From assembly GCA_013298945.1 (NCBI GenBank), contig JAAFJR010000004.1:1-64000 (forward strand): DNA of 64,000 nt, read 5' to 3'. The DNA is from Polaromonas sp. Its GTDB lineage: Bacteria; Pseudomonadota; Gammaproteobacteria; Burkholderiales; Burkholderiaceae_C. How positions within the stretch are numbered: the first letter of the stretch is position 1; each line of letters begins with the position of its first letter. A program made the translations under genes and the position numbers. Of this stretch, positions 26,870-37,445 are shown piece by piece. The notes beneath the pieces were generated by a model. That model had not been told where the DNA came from. It ran no database searches and worked only from the letters and a program-made list of their open reading frames with translations.

Positions 26870-26912
26870 GTTCTTACTTCCTAACTTCCTATTTACCTAA
26901 ATCAAAATTTAA

Positions 26913-27920
26913 TTACTTACTTAAAATCTGCTCAATATCTTGTGGACTTAGCAATCTTCCTGGCACCAATTCATCTGCAATCACTTGTGCAGTACCGAGT
27001 AAAACCTCAGGGTTCATACCAAACACCGCAACTGGCACACCCTCTTTGATCGACAACCAATTTCCTCGCCTACGTACGCCGTTCAAAAACCGTGCTGCAT
27101 TTTCAGCATCCAATGTGACGTGCGCATGACCTTCTAAAAGAGACTCAACAGGCAACAAACAAGCTAATCTCTCATCTTCATTCATTGTCTCCAGCGCCTC
27201 TAAAGTCACACACTGGCTAACATCAAAACTACCGGTTCCAATTCTGCGCAAACTACTCAAATGCGCCCCGCAGCCCAACTTCTCACCAATATCCTCACCC
27301 AAAGTACGTATGTACGTTCCTTTGCTGCATTTCACTATCATTTTTATAGCATTAAAAGCAATTAATTCAACGGCTATATCATTAATCGTTACATTTCTGG
27401 CAACTCTCTCTACGTCTATCCCTGCTCTTGCGTATTCATACAAGGCTTTTCCATCTTTCTTCAGCGCACTGTGCATGGGCGGAATTTGCTCTATATCACC
27501 TCTGAATTCTTGCAAAACAGATTGCAGCAATTCATCGCTCACATTCACATCACGTCGCTCTAACACATCGCCTTCCGCATCCGCCGTTGTCGTTTTAACG
27601 CCCAACGCGGCAATGGCTTCATACCGCTTATCCGCATCCAAATGCAATTGACTAAACTTAGTAGCCGCCCCAAAACAAAGCGGCAGCAAACCAGTTGCAA
27701 GCGGATCCAATGTTCCCGTGTGCCCAGCTTTTTCAGCTCTCAATAGCCACTTGGCTTTTTGTAAAGCATCATTGCTGGACATTCCTTTCGGCTTGTCTAG
27801 TAGCAAGACACCATGAACAGGTCTTCTCTTGATTCGTTCGCCCGTTCGTTCACTTCTTTTTTTCTTCTGTAATACAACCAAATCCTCAGTGTTTAATTCC
27901 AAGTTACCCTCTGCACTCAC
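26913..27920 (-). CDS. truB: tRNA pseudouridine(55) synthase
   Basis: Makes pseudouridine 55 in the T-loop of tRNAs. 335 residues from a GTG start one base after the rbfA stop. The catalytic Asp lies in [20 protein letters not shown] and [29 protein letters not shown] are family motifs. The N-terminus has about 30 extra basic residues. The stretch [14 protein letters not shown] (about residues 181-194), just before [10 protein letters not shown], aligns without gaps to the dispersed element at about 74 percent nucleotide identity by hand, but the protein keeps normal length there. Confidence 0.95.
   Translation of the reverse strand: MSAEGNLELNTEDLVVLQKKKRSERTGERIKRRPVHGVLLLDKPKGMSSNDALQKAKWLLRAEKAGHTGTLDPLATGLLPLCFGAATKFSQLHLDADKRYEAIAALGVKTTTADAEGDVLERRDVNVSDELLQSVLQEFRGDIEQIPPMHSALKKDGKALYEYARAGIDVERVARNVTINDIAVELIAFNAIKMIVKCSKGTYIRTLGEDIGEKLGCGAHLSSLRRIGTGSFDVSQCVTLEALETMNEDERLACLLPVESLLEGHAHVTLDAENAARFLNGVRRRGNWLSIKEGVPVAVFGMNPEVLLGTAQVIADELVPGRLLSPQDIEQILSK
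27341..27378 (-). repeat. Possible degenerate GCCGGC-type element, copy H (genic)
   Basis: About 28 of 38 bases match the element consensus in register (TATAGCC, GTTGAATTAATTGC, GCTATAAAAA on the minus strand). The codon equivalent to the usual TAA/TGA is TTT. Weak because both sequences are AT-rich. Confidence 0.4.
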
Positions 27921-27921
27921 A

Positions 27922-28293
27922 TCAATCTTCTTTAACTTGCGTTGCTACTGCGCGTGCAATCAATGCATTCATATCTGACGCTTTTTCCGTTGTTCTATCA
28001 AACAAAAAATGCAAGGTTGGCACGGTGTGAATGTGCAAGCGTTTGAATAAGCCATTGCGCAAGAAACCCGCTGCTTGATTTAAAGCAATCTCACACTCGT
28101 TTTTGTCACCAATCAAGACACTGAAAAAGACTTTTGCATGCGCGTAGTCTGGTGTCACCTCTACGGCTTGAATGGTCACCATACCGACACGCGGGTCTTT
28201 CAACTCGCGCGCGATCAACTCCGTCAGATCGCGTTGAATCTGATCTGCAACTTTAAAGTTGCGATTCGGAGTTTTAGATTTTTTAACGGCCAT
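27922..28293 (-). CDS. rbfA: Ribosome-binding factor A
   Basis: 123 residues, KH-like fold; binds the 30S subunit and assists 16S rRNA 5'-end maturation. Motifs include [47 protein letters not shown] and [27 protein letters not shown]. Sits between infB and truB in the standard order. Confidence 0.96.
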   Translation of the reverse strand: MAVKKSKTPNRNFKVADQIQRDLTELIARELKDPRVGMVTIQAVEVTPDYAHAKVFFSVLIGDKNECEIALNQAAGFLRNGLFKRLHIHTVPTLHFLFDRTTEKASDMNALIARAVATQVKED

Positions 28294-28324
28294 GATGAAT
28301 TTTGAAAGTTATCAAGTTAACTTG

Positions 28325-31300
28325 TTAAGTCAATTCACGTGCAACTTCGCGGATTTCGAAGAATTCCAAGAAGTCGCCCTCTTGAATGTCGTTGTAACCC
28401 TTGATGTTCAAGCCGCAATCAAAGCCTTCGCGCACCTCTTTGGCATCGTCTTTGAAACGCTTGAGTGATTCCAGTTCGCCTGTAAAGATGACCACGTTGT
28501 TGCGCAGCAAGCGCAATTTCGCGACGCGTTTGACCAAGCCCGAGGTGACCATACAACCCGCAATCGCACCGACTTTACTAGCGCGGAACACTTGGCGAAT
28601 CTCAGCAGTACCAATGACTTCTTCCACCTTATCAGGTGTCAACATACCAGACAAAGCGGCTTTTAGATCGTCTACAGCGGCATAAATAATGTCATAGTAA
28701 CGAATATCAACGCCATTGTTTTCGGCAGTTTTGCGCGCACCAGCATCAGCACGGGTGTTGAAACCAATGATGACTGCTTTTGATGCAATAGCCAAGTTGA
28801 CGTCAGACTCACTGACACCACCGACACCGCTGTACACGATTTGAATCTTGACTTCGTCTGTTGACAATTTGAGCACAGATTGCGCCAAGGCTTCTTGCGA
28901 ACCCTGAACGTCGGCTTTGATAATAATTGGCAAGAGCTTCACTTCGCCAGCTGTCATGTCTGTGAACATGTTTTCCAACTTGGAAGCTTGTTGTTTTGCC
29001 AACTTGGTGTGACGGAACTTACCAGCACGGTAAGTAGCAATTTCACGAGCACGCTTCTCGTCAGCCATCACCATGAATTCGTCACCCGCTTGCGGTACTT
29101 CAGTCAGACCTTGAATTTCAACAGGGATAGATGGACCAGCCGATTTGATGGCTTTGCCGTTTTCATCCAACATGGCACGAACGCGTCCGAAAGTTGAACC
29201 AGCCAATACCACATCTCCCGTTTTGAGCGTGCCGGATTGAACCAAGATGGTCGATACAGGACCCTTACCTTTGTCCAAACGTGCCTCAATCACCAAACCT
29301 TTGGCCATAGCATCTACTGGTGCACGCAGCTCTAAAACTTCTGCTTGTAAGAGGACTTGTTCCAAAAGCGCATCAACACCCTCACCTGTACGTGCAGAGA
29401 CACCCACGAATGGAGATTCACCACCGAACTCTTCAGGAATAACCTCTTCAGTCACCAACTCGCCTTTCACGCGATCCATATTGGCATCTGGTTTATCTAT
29501 CTTATTGATAGCAACAACGATAGGCACACCGGCAGCTTTGGCATGTTTGATCGCTTCTTTGGTTTGTGGCATCACGCCGTCGTCAGCCGCAACCACCAAA
29601 ATCACGATATCAGTAGCTGTCGCACCTCGGGCGCGCATCGCAGTAAACGCTTCGTGACCCGGCGTGTCCAAGAACGAAATCATGCCGCGCGGTGTTTCTA
29701 CATGGTAAGCACCAATGTGTTGCGTGATACCGCCCGCTTCGCCAGACGCCACCTTAGCGCGACGAATGTAGTCAAGCAACGATGTTTTGCCATGGTCAAC
29801 GTGTCCCATGACCGTTACAACTGGTGCACGGGGTAACGATTCAGCGACTTGCGACGACACCTCTGCATCAGTGAATGCTTCTACGTCATCCAATGCAGCA
29901 ACTACCGCCTTATGGCCCAATTCTTCCACCAAAATCATAGCTGTGTCTTGGTCTAAAGGCTGGTTGATGGTTACCATTTGGCCGAGCTTCATCAACTGTT
30001 TGATAACCTCAGACGCTTTGACCGCCATCTTGTGCGCCAACTCAGCAACCGTAATCGTTTCGGGCACATGAACTTCTAAAACGCGCACCTCAACTGGTGC
30101 TTGTTGCACTTCTTCGCGATGATCATTACCACGGTCGCCACGTTTACCACGCGCGCCACCAGGACCGCCGCGCCAGTTTGAGCCACGGTTTGCACCTGCA
30201 CCCGTGTCGCCACGCGTAGGTAAACCCTTTTTCTTAGCAGGATCACCCGCCCAACTGCTCGACAGTTTGGCTGATTTAACTTCTTTACCAGCACCTGCAG
30301 GCGCCGCAGCCGTACCAGGAGCACCTGGTGCAGGCTTGGTACCGGGTTTTGCGACTGTGCTTCCAGTTGCTGGCTTGTGCAAAGTTCCTTTGATGGCAAC
30401 CTTTGCTGGCTCTGGCTTTTTTGCCACAACAGGCGGCTTAGCCGGCGCCGACATCATCATGCGAATCGCTGCAGCTTCTGCTTCAGCTTTACGTCTACGG
30501 TCACCTAAATCTTGCGCACGTGCTGACTCAGCAGCGATCAACGCTTTGGCATCATCAGCCGCTTTTGTGACAGCCGCCGCTTTGGCATCTGTTGCTGCTT
30601 GCGCTTTTGTCTTCGCCATTTCCGCAGCTTGTGCGATTTCAGCTGCTTTTACCAACGCATCAGCAGCAGCTTTTTCAGCTTTCTCATCAACGACAGGTGC
30701 AATCTTGTTACCAACGCGCTTGACCGTTTTTACGGCTGGCATGGCTTCGGGCATTTCATCAACTTTGGTCGCAGCTGGTTCTGTTGTTTGTACAGCTTCA
30801 ATAGATGCTTTTTGTGCAAGTTCAGCGGCTTTTTGTTCTTGTTCTTGTTGCTCACGCAAACGACGCTGCTCAATCAATTGCGCTTCTTCGTTTCGAATCG
30901 CGTCAGCCTCGATTTGCGCTTCGTGTTCTCGGCGTTGCAAATCAGCATGATCTGACAAAGCTTTAGCCTCATTGGATGCATTCTGTGCAGCAACCGCAGC
31001 TTCTTCAGCTTGACCTTCAGCAGCTTCGTCGCGCTGAATGAAAGTACGCTTTTTGCGTACTTCAACTTGAATCGTACGCGCTTTACCAGAGGCGTCGGCC
31101 TGCTTAATTTCAGTAGTCGATTTTTTGACCAGCGTAATTTTTTTGCGCTCACCCGAGACTGTGCCGTGGCTAGTCTGCAAATAGGTTAATAATTTTTGCT
31201 TGTCAGTATCGCTCAAAGCGTCGGTTGCTGAGGCTTTCGCAACGCCGGCACTGTTGAGTTGCTCTAAAAGAGTAGAGGTTGATTTTTTGAGTTCAGCTGC

Positions 31301-31327
31301 AAAATCGGCAACGGTCGTAGTGGACAT
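28325..31327 (-). CDS. infB: Translation initiation factor IF-2
   Basis: GTPase that brings initiator tRNA to the 30S subunit, 1000 residues. An N-terminal IF2N motif is present ([25 protein letters not shown]). A long Ala/Lys/Glu-rich helical linker (about residues 100-300) and a Gly/Arg-rich stretch ([21 protein letters not shown]) precede the second IF2N domain ([24 protein letters not shown]). The G domain has [31 protein letters not shown] and NKIDKPDAN. The C-terminal fMet-tRNA-binding domain ends in [10 protein letters not shown]. The linker is long, as is usual in Burkholderiales. 24 bases downstream of nusA. Confidence 0.97.
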   Translation of the reverse strand: MSTTTVADFAAELKKSTSTLLEQLNSAGVAKASATDALSDTDKQKLLTYLQTSHGTVSGERKKITLVKKSTTEIKQADASGKARTIQVEVRKKRTFIQRDEAAEGQAEEAAVAAQNASNEAKALSDHADLQRREHEAQIEADAIRNEEAQLIEQRRLREQQEQEQKAAELAQKASIEAVQTTEPAATKVDEMPEAMPAVKTVKRVGNKIAPVVDEKAEKAAADALVKAAEIAQAAEMAKTKAQAATDAKAAAVTKAADDAKALIAAESARAQDLGDRRRKAEAEAAAIRMMMSAPAKPPVVAKKPEPAKVAIKGTLHKPATGSTVAKPGTKPAPGAPGTAAAPAGAGKEVKSAKLSSSWAGDPAKKKGLPTRGDTGAGANRGSNWRGGPGGARGKRGDRGNDHREEVQQAPVEVRVLEVHVPETITVAELAHKMAVKASEVIKQLMKLGQMVTINQPLDQDTAMILVEELGHKAVVAALDDVEAFTDAEVSSQVAESLPRAPVVTVMGHVDHGKTSLLDYIRRAKVASGEAGGITQHIGAYHVETPRGMISFLDTPGHEAFTAMRARGATATDIVILVVAADDGVMPQTKEAIKHAKAAGVPIVVAINKIDKPDANMDRVKGELVTEEVIPEEFGGESPFVGVSARTGEGVDALLEQVLLQAEVLELRAPVDAMAKGLVIEARLDKGKGPVSTILVQSGTLKTGDVVLAGSTFGRVRAMLDENGKAIKSAGPSIPVEIQGLTEVPQAGDEFMVMADEKRAREIATYRAGKFRHTKLAKQQASKLENMFTDMTAGEVKLLPIIIKADVQGSQEALAQSVLKLSTDEVKIQIVYSGVGGVSESDVNLAIASKAVIIGFNTRADAGARKTAENNGVDIRYYDIIYAAVDDLKAALSGMLTPDKVEEVIGTAEIRQVFRASKVGAIAGCMVTSGLVKRVAKLRLLRNNVVIFTGELESLKRFKDDAKEVREGFDCGLNIKGYNDIQEGDFLEFFEIREVARELT

Positions 31328-31351
31328 AGTCTGTGTAATCTTTCATAACCG

Positions 31352-32872
31352 TTAAGCGTTTGTTGCTGCTTGGGAGGCTGCGTCAGCAGCATCGTCATTG
31401 GTAAACCAATGCTCACGCGCTTTCATAATCAACGTTTTGGCTTCGTCGTCAGACTGGCCTGTGATTTCAACCAACTCATCGACAGCCAAATCGGCCAAGT
31501 CGTCAAGCGTGTGAACGCCGCCATCTGCTAAATTGCTGATTAATTCAGGCGTTAGACCTTGTAGGTCACGTAAATCTTGCGATGCTTCTTCAACGTTTTC
31601 TTCTTTAGCGATTTCCATCGTTAACAAAGCATCTTTAGCACGCGTACGCAATTCGTTCACTGTGTCTTCGTCAAAGCTTTCGATTTCCAGCATCTCTTGC
31701 AATGGCACGTAAGCCACTTCTTCGAGGCTGGTAAAGCCTTCTGAAATCAAGATGTCGGCAATATCTTCGTCCACATCGAGTTTTTCCATGAAAAGCTTAC
31801 GGCTTGAATCGGTTTCGCTGGCGTTCTTTTGTGCAGACTCAGCAGCGTCAAGAATATTAATTTTCCAGCCAGTCAAATCGGATGCCAAACGGACATTTTG
31901 TCCACCGCGGCCAATCGCAATCGCCAAGTTTTCTTCGTCAACAACCACATCCATGGCGTGACGCTCTTCGTCAACCACAATCGATGTGACATTGGCTGGC
32001 GCCAAAGCGCCGATCACGAACTGCGCTGGGTCTTCGCTCCACAACACAATATCTACGCGCTCGCCACCGAGCTCGTTGGTCACAGCATTCACACGCGTGC
32101 CACGCACACCAACGCAGGTACCGATAGGGTCAACGCGTTTGTCGTGTGACAAGACGGCGATTTTGGCGCGTGAGCCAGGGTCACGGGCGCATGATTTGAT
32201 CTCTAGCAAACCTTGCTCGATTTCAGGCACTTCGTTGCGGAACAGCTCCACCATGTATTGCGGCGCATTGCGCGACAAAATGATAGGCGCACCGCGCAAG
32301 GTGCTATCCACCTCCATGATCAACGCACGAACACGGTCGCCAGCACGGAAATTTTCTTTTGGAATCATGTCTGTACGGCGCAAACGACCTTCAACACGGC
32401 CGCTTTCAATGATCAAATCACCCTTATCCATGCGCTTGACAGTGCCAACTAAAATTTTCTCACCGCGTGACATGAAGTCAGCCAAGATCATTTCACGCTC
32501 AGCCTCACGGATTTTCTGTAATATTACCTGCTTCGCAGCCATCGCACCAATACGGCCGATTGGCACGGACGGCACAGATTCTTCGATGTATTCGTCAACT
32601 TCGATGTCAGGAATCTGCTCCTGCGCTTCAAAATGCAAAATCTCTTGATCAGGCAGCTGCAAGCCCGCCTCATTTGGCACCACGTGCCAGCGGCGGAAAG
32701 TTTCGTAGTTTCCAGTGTCAGGATCCATTGCGACGCGAATATCCACGTCACCAGGGAACAACTTTTTAGTTGCTTGCGCCAAGGCGGCTTCAACAGCACC
32801 AAAAACGACATCTAACTCAACGCTTTTTTCGCGTGAGATGGCCTCTACCAACATCAACATTTCGCGATTCAT
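31352..32872 (-). CDS. nusA: Transcription termination/antitermination factor NusA
   Basis: 506 residues. N-terminal RNA-polymerase-binding domain ([32 protein letters not shown]), S1 domain ([20 protein letters not shown]), two KH domains ([26 protein letters not shown] and [18 protein letters not shown]) and two acidic C-terminal repeats ([37 protein letters not shown]). It controls pausing, termination and antitermination. The second gene of the rimP operon. Confidence 0.97.
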   Translation of the reverse strand: MNREMLMLVEAISREKSVELDVVFGAVEAALAQATKKLFPGDVDIRVAMDPDTGNYETFRRWHVVPNEAGLQLPDQEILHFEAQEQIPDIEVDEYIEESVPSVPIGRIGAMAAKQVILQKIREAEREMILADFMSRGEKILVGTVKRMDKGDLIIESGRVEGRLRRTDMIPKENFRAGDRVRALIMEVDSTLRGAPIILSRNAPQYMVELFRNEVPEIEQGLLEIKSCARDPGSRAKIAVLSHDKRVDPIGTCVGVRGTRVNAVTNELGGERVDIVLWSEDPAQFVIGALAPANVTSIVVDEERHAMDVVVDEENLAIAIGRGGQNVRLASDLTGWKINILDAAESAQKNASETDSSRKLFMEKLDVDEDIADILISEGFTSLEEVAYVPLQEMLEIESFDEDTVNELRTRAKDALLTMEIAKEENVEEASQDLRDLQGLTPELISNLADGGVHTLDDLADLAVDELVEITGQSDDEAKTLIMKAREHWFTNDDAADAASQAATNA

Positions 32873-32891
32873 GACTTCACTCTCCTATATT

Positions 32892-33521
32892 TTACGATTC
32901 ATCATCGGAAGTACCACCAAACTGATCCGTCAGATTTGTACGTCCTTTGAAATTAACAATAGGCGCTAAACGCGCATCCCGCAATTCTTCCAACCTAAAG
33001 CCCAAAGCCTGTACTGGAGCAGGCGGGCGTTTTTTACTGATGCGAGCGCCGGGCTTCGCCACTGGTGCTTCACTCCAAACAATTTGCCAAACCGCTGCAT
33101 CCGCTTCCTTGGCAGATGCTTCACTATGCTCAGCCCTCTCCAAAGTGCCGCGAAACTTCTTGCGAGTAGCATTTACTTGACCTACAGCCGCCAAGCCAAT
33201 CGGCGCTTTCAATGTGATATCAATCTCTTCACCCAAAAACCGCTCAAAATCTTTGGCGTGACGCAGTGGTCGGTCAATACCCGGCGAGGACACCTCAAGC
33301 CTTTTGTAATCCGCACCATCCACCTCAAGAGCAAACTGCAACTGCCGGGTGACTTTTTCGCAGTCTTCAACGTTAATCAACTTTTCATCCGCTTTAGCCG
33401 TACCAGCTACCCACGGAAAATCAATCGTCACACGCAGCAAACCACCGGCAGAGCGTTCAATCTCTACGAGGTCATAACCGAAACCGGTCACAATTTGTTC
33501 AATCACTTGCTGCGCTGCCAA
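32892..33521 (-). CDS. rimP: Ribosome maturation factor RimP
   Basis: 209 residues; acts in 30S subunit maturation. Core motifs are GFGYDLVEIERSAGGLLRVTIDFP, DCEKVTRQLQFALEVDGADYKRLEVSSPGIDRPLRHAKDFERFLGEEIDI. An insertion of about 40 residues in the C-terminal SH3-like domain (SEASAKEADAAVWQIVWSEAPVAKPGARISKKRP) makes it longer than E. coli RimP. It is the first gene of the operon; its promoter must lie in the AT-rich stretch 33522-33568, but I see no convincing -35/-10 pair. Confidence 0.95.
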   Translation of the reverse strand: MAAQQVIEQIVTGFGYDLVEIERSAGGLLRVTIDFPWVAGTAKADEKLINVEDCEKVTRQLQFALEVDGADYKRLEVSSPGIDRPLRHAKDFERFLGEEIDITLKAPIGLAAVGQVNATRKKFRGTLERAEHSEASAKEADAAVWQIVWSEAPVAKPGARISKKRPPAPVQALGFRLEELRDARLAPIVNFKGRTNLTDQFGGTSDDES

Positions 33522-33568
33522 CGAAATTTCCCTTATTCAAATATTTCTAAACGTTAAATACGTATAGG

Positions 33569-33606
33569 CAAAAAAAACGGGCGTATAAAATCGCCCGTTT
33601 TTTGCA
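33569..33606 (-). terminator. Terminator after the yejF gene
   Basis: AAACGGGCG and CGCCCGTTT pair around TATAAAAT, with T-runs on both strands. It lies between the yejF stop and rimP, so it should insulate the rimP operon from upstream read-through. A second small inverted repeat GCAAC...GTTGC lies at 33603-33621. Confidence 0.85.
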
Positions 33607-33747
33607 ACACAGAAGCGTTGCAGGTTCGTTTTTTAGAATTTATGAAGCTGTTATGTAACAACTAAGCAAAAACCCTAGCCTTGGATTATAGCCCTAATTT
33701 ACAGATTTGTCATGCTTTTAGCGGCCTTTAAAACGTAAAACCATCAC

Positions 33748-35367
33748 TTAAATGCCTGCATTCACCAATAACGACGTGTATTCATGCTGTGGAGACGCCA
33801 TGATTTGCTGGACTGAGCCAGATTCGACAATATCACCTTCCCGCATTACCAGCACAGAATGCGCCATCGCGCGGATCACATCCACATCGTGGGTAATCAG
33901 CAAATAACTCAATCCGCGCTCACGTTGCAACCGCTGCAAAAGCTGCAAAACTTGCTTTTGAATGGTCACATCCAAGGCACTGGTTGGCTCGTCCAACACC
34001 AACAACTGAGGCTCGACAATCAACGCCCGCGCTATAGCTAAACGCTGGCGTTGCCCACCTGAGAACTCATGTGGATAGCGGTTTAGCAGACCTGCAAACT
34101 GAGTCTCCGACAACCCGACCTCTGCTAAAGCCGCCAAAACCTTGGTTTGCCGCTGTTCGGCAGTCAAGTCAGGTGCATGTACCAGCAAGCCCTCACCCAC
34201 CAACTCACCCACAGTCAAGCGTGGGGAAAGTGATGAAAACGGGTCTTGAAACACCACTTGCACTTGTTTTCTCAAGGCTTTATCGGCTTTTTTGCTAGCG
34301 CCCCAGCTTTGCCCAGATACCTTCAAATCACCCGTAAAGGGCAGCAAACCCAGCGCCGCAAGCGCCAAAGTTGATTTACCAGAGCCTGATTCACCAATCA
34401 CGCCCAAAGTTTGACCTGCTGGTATGTCAAAACTGGCGCCTTTGACTGCTACAAACTCGCTTTTTTTGAACCAACCTTTGAAACCTGGAATCGGTGTTGG
34501 GTAGCTGACGCGTAGATTTTTTGCCAACATGCTGTCATTCCCGAGAATACGGGAATCCATGGCTGCATTCGTAACTTCCACAACATCCCGCACCGGCTTG
34601 CTGTCCATCAACTTGCGGGTGTAGGCATGCTGCGGGTTCGAAAACACAGCTTCTACGGCGCCCTGCTCCACAATGCTCCCGTTTTCCATGACGATGATGC
34701 GGTCGGCAAACTTGCGTACCAGGTTCAAATCATGGGTAATCAGCAGCACCGCCATGCCGTTTTGCTTTTGCAAGTCAGCTAGTAGCTCCAAAATTTGCAG
34801 CCGCAAGCTCACATCCAGCGCGGTTGTTGGCTCGTCTGCTAGCAATAATTTGGGCTGGCAAGCCAATGCCATCGCAATCATGGCACGCTGCCGCTGACCG
34901 CCGCTGAGCTGATGCGGGTACGATTTGGCGCAGCGTTCAGGATCAGCAATGCCTGTAGAAGCTATTATTTTTATAGCTTCTGAGGCTAGTAATAAGCCGG
35001 CTAAAGGCATTTTATTCTCTAAAACCTCAGTTATTTGATCTCCCACCGTGAATAACGGGTTCAAAGCCGTCATCGGCTCTTGAAAAATCATGGCGATGTC
35101 TTGGCCGCGAATGCCGCGCAGTTGCTGTTCAGGAATACTTAGTAAATCAAGCGTATCTTTTTGCCCAAATGCAGCTCTGCCCCGCAGCTCGGCATTCATC
35201 ACCAAACGCAGCAAACTCAGGGCAGTGACGGTTTTTCCTGAGCCCGATTCGCCAACCAAGGCGACGCGTTCACCGGCTTTGATGCTGAAATTAATGCCGT
35301 GAACGACTGCTTTGCCACCAAAGGAAACTGTCAAATCCTTGACATCTAAAAGGTTCGGCAGATTCAT
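33748..35367 (-). CDS. yejF: Peptide ABC transporter, double ATP-binding protein (YejF-like)
   Basis: 539 residues with two fused ATPase domains. Domain 1: Walker A GESGSGKTV, signature LSGGQRQRAMIAMAL, Walker B LLLADEPTTALDV. Domain 2: GESGSGKSTLALAAL, FSGGQRQRLAIARAL, LLVLDEPTSALDV. Powers the YejB/YejE permease for oligopeptides. Its start overlaps the yejE stop by ATGA. Two unrelated repeats lie inside: a dispersed GCCGGC element in domain 1 (about residues 122-136, MPLAGLLLASEAIKIIAS) and a dRS3-like repeat in the interdomain linker (about residues 269-278, MDSRILGNDSM). The frame is intact and all ATPase motifs are present, so the protein is probably functional. Confidence 0.93.
   Translation of the reverse strand: MNLPNLLDVKDLTVSFGGKAVVHGINFSIKAGERVALVGESGSGKTVTALSLLRLVMNAELRGRAAFGQKDTLDLLSIPEQQLRGIRGQDIAMIFQEPMTALNPLFTVGDQITEVLENKMPLAGLLLASEAIKIIASTGIADPERCAKSYPHQLSGGQRQRAMIAMALACQPKLLLADEPTTALDVSLRLQILELLADLQKQNGMAVLLITHDLNLVRKFADRIIVMENGSIVEQGAVEAVFSNPQHAYTRKLMDSKPVRDVVEVTNAAMDSRILGNDSMLAKNLRVSYPTPIPGFKGWFKKSEFVAVKGASFDIPAGQTLGVIGESGSGKSTLALAALGLLPFTGDLKVSGQSWGASKKADKALRKQVQVVFQDPFSSLSPRLTVGELVGEGLLVHAPDLTAEQRQTKVLAALAEVGLSETQFAGLLNRYPHEFSGGQRQRLAIARALIVEPQLLVLDEPTSALDVTIQKQVLQLLQRLQRERGLSYLLITHDVDVIRAMAHSVLVMREGDIVESGSVQQIMASPQHEYTSLLVNAGI
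34534..34560. repeat. dRS3-like inverted repeat (genic, yejF linker)
   Basis: GTCATTCCCGAGAATACGGG followed by AATCCAT: the ATTCCC...GGGAAT ends match the dRS3-type repeat known from Neisseria. In frame in yejF, encoding MDSRILGND. Confidence 0.75.
34959..35002 (-). repeat. GCCGGC-type dispersed element, copy I (genic)
   Basis: On the minus strand TTAGCCGGCTTATTACTAGCC, then TCAGAAGCTATAAAAATAATAGC. Coding frame as in tupA; the TGA of intergenic copies is TCA here, keeping yejF open. Confidence 0.8.
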
Positions 35368-36428
35368 TTATCCGCCTTCCGAGGATCAAGCGCATCACGC
35401 AGGGCATCCCCCATAAACGTCAACAACAGCAAAGTCACCACCAGCACCCCAAACGTAGACAAAGAAATCCACCATGCATCAATGCTGTTTTTGCCTTGTG
35501 CAAGCAGCTCTCCCAGTGACGGCGTACCCGGCGGAACGCCTAAACCCAGAAAATCCAGCGAGGTCAAAGCCAAAATCGCACCACTCATACGAAAAGGCAA
35601 AAAAGTGACCACTGGCGTCATGCTGTTGGGCAGCACGTGGCGGGTGATGATGTGCCAGTTGCTCACACCCAAAGCCCGCGCAGATCGCACGTAATCCATT
35701 TGCCGATTGCGTAAAAACTCAGCCCGTACATAGTCCGACAAGCCCATCCATCCGAATAAACTGAGCAATATCAACAACAAAGCGAGGCTAGGCGAAAACA
35801 CGGCGCTAAAGATGATGAGCAAATACAGCTCAGGCATAGCTCCCCAAATTTCGATAAAGCGCTGAAATGCCAAATCCGTCTTGCCGCCGTAAAAACCCTG
35901 AATCGCGCCCGAAATCACACCCAAAATAACGCCAATCACCGTCAACGCCAGCGCAAACAGCACGCTGACGCGGAAACCGTAAATCAGCTGAGCCAGCAAG
36001 TCGCGCCCTTTGTCGTCCGTACCCAGCCAATTGTCGCGTGACGGGGCGGCAGGATTCGGCGTTTTGGCGAAATAATTCAGCGTTTTTGAGCCATAGCGGT
36101 TCAATGGATAAATCGCCCAGTTGCCGTCTTGCGAGAACTTGGCTTGGATGAATGGGTCGAGATAATCGGTCGGCGTTTCAAAATCACCGCCAAACAGGGT
36201 TTCGGGGTAATCTTTAACCAGTGGAAAGTAATAACCAGCCTTATAGTGAACGACCAAAGGTTTGTCATTGGAAATCACTTCCGCAAACAAGCTGATGAGC
36301 ACCAACACGCAGAACGCCACCAAACTGTAAAACCCCAGCCGATTGCGTTTGAAGCGCTGCCAAGCCCGCTTAGACGGCGAAGCTGAAATTTGGGTTGGAA
36401 TTGAGGTTCGATTAGTCAAATTTGACAC
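35364..36428 (-). CDS. yejE: Peptide ABC transporter permease (YejE-like)
   Basis: Inner-membrane permease, 354 residues from a GTG at 36428 preceded by GGTGGATCCAC; an ATG at 36458 would add ten residues and increase overlap with yejB from 17 to 47 bases. An N-terminal helix (LGFYSLVAFCVLVLISLFAEV) and a long periplasmic loop precede the permease core with EAA-type segment DYVRAEFLRNRQMDYVRSARALGVSNWHIITRHVLPNSMTP. The ending SLGELLAQGKNSIDAWWISLSTFGVLVVTLLLLTFMGDALRDALDPR is typical of the DppC/YejE group. ATGA overlap with yejF. Confidence 0.94.
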   Translation of the reverse strand: MSNLTNRTSIPTQISASPSKRAWQRFKRNRLGFYSLVAFCVLVLISLFAEVISNDKPLVVHYKAGYYFPLVKDYPETLFGGDFETPTDYLDPFIQAKFSQDGNWAIYPLNRYGSKTLNYFAKTPNPAAPSRDNWLGTDDKGRDLLAQLIYGFRVSVLFALALTVIGVILGVISGAIQGFYGGKTDLAFQRFIEIWGAMPELYLLIIFSAVFSPSLALLLILLSLFGWMGLSDYVRAEFLRNRQMDYVRSARALGVSNWHIITRHVLPNSMTPVVTFLPFRMSGAILALTSLDFLGLGVPPGTPSLGELLAQGKNSIDAWWISLSTFGVLVVTLLLLTFMGDALRDALDPRKADK

Positions 36429-37431
36429 GTGGATCCACCCAAACGTAACAGAGGTCACTTACTAATTTAGTGACCAAACCAATCAGCGTAAACAAATACA
36501 ACGTTCCCAAAACGACAGGATAATCCCGCCGAATCACGCTTTCGTAACTTAATAAACCCAGCCCATCCAGCGAAAACAGCGTTTCAATCAACAACGACCC
36601 CGTGAAAAATGCGCCAATAAACGCCGCAGGAAAACCGGTGACAATAGGAATCAGCGCATTGCGAAACACATGTTTGTACAGCACCTGCCGCTCTGACAAG
36701 CCCTTAGCTCGGGCTGTGGTGACGTATTGTTTGCGGATTTCTTCTAAAAAAGCGTTTTTGGTCAACATCGTCGTCACCGCAAAGCTGCCCAACACCATCG
36801 CTGTGATGGGCAAGACGATGTGCCACAAATAATCGGTAATTTTTGCCCCCCAGCTCAGCGTTTCCCAGTTGGCTGATGTTAGCCCGCGCAGCGGAAACCA
36901 CTGCAACTGGCCGCCAAAGATCACCAGCAATGCCACACCGAGGACGAAGCCTGGAATGGCATAGCCAAATAGAACGATCAAGGTCGTGATGAAATCAAAC
37001 TTACTACCCGCTCGCACGGCTTTGGCTACGCCCAAGGGCACGGAAATGAGGTAGCTGATGAAGAATGTCCACAACCCCAAGCTGATGGAAACTGGGAGTT
37101 TTTCTTTGACCAAATCCCACACGGGTTTGTGCTGAAAAAAGCTTTTACCCAAGTCAAAACTCAAATACGACTTGATCATCAGCCAAAAGCGCTCAGGCGC
37201 AGGTTTGTCAAAACCATACAAGCTTTTGATTTCAGCCAAGCGCTTTTCATCAATGCCTTTACCGCCTCGGTAAACCGACTCACCACTCGCTCCCGTGGTC
37301 GATTTTGCTTCCGCCAAATACTGCTCTACCGGTCCGCCGGGGACGAATTGAATCACCACAAACGTCAAGAGCAACACGCCAAAGAGTGTTGGAATCATCA
37401 GTAAAAGGCGTTTTAGGATGTAGCTGAACAT
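36412..37431 (-). CDS. yejB: Peptide ABC transporter permease (YejB-like)
   Basis: 339 residues with six predicted membrane helices. N-terminus MFSYILKRLLLMIPTLFGVLLLTFVVIQFVPGGPVEQ is the DppB-type start; the EAA loop reads YVTTARAKGLSERQVLYKHVFRNALIPIVT. The insertion EAKSTTGASGESVYRGGKGIDEKRLAEIKSLYGFDKPAPERFW is characteristic of YejB. Lies 14 bases downstream of yejA. Confidence 0.95.
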   Translation of the reverse strand: MFSYILKRLLLMIPTLFGVLLLTFVVIQFVPGGPVEQYLAEAKSTTGASGESVYRGGKGIDEKRLAEIKSLYGFDKPAPERFWLMIKSYLSFDLGKSFFQHKPVWDLVKEKLPVSISLGLWTFFISYLISVPLGVAKAVRAGSKFDFITTLIVLFGYAIPGFVLGVALLVIFGGQLQWFPLRGLTSANWETLSWGAKITDYLWHIVLPITAMVLGSFAVTTMLTKNAFLEEIRKQYVTTARAKGLSERQVLYKHVFRNALIPIVTGFPAAFIGAFFTGSLLIETLFSLDGLGLLSYESVIRRDYPVVLGTLYLFTLIGLVTKLVSDLCYVWVDPRVKFD

Positions 37432-37445
37432 GGTTATTGTTTAGA

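Noticed and set aside
30204-30950. Ala/Ser-rich 248-codon open frame opposite infB
   Set aside because: Antisense of the Ala/Lys/Glu-rich IF-2 linker; low complexity produces the open frame.
33603-33640. Possible tRNA or small RNA upstream of rimP, where some bacteria have metY
   Set aside because: Only a small GCAAC/GTTGC hairpin is present; no tRNA cloverleaf, T-loop or CCA end could be drawn.
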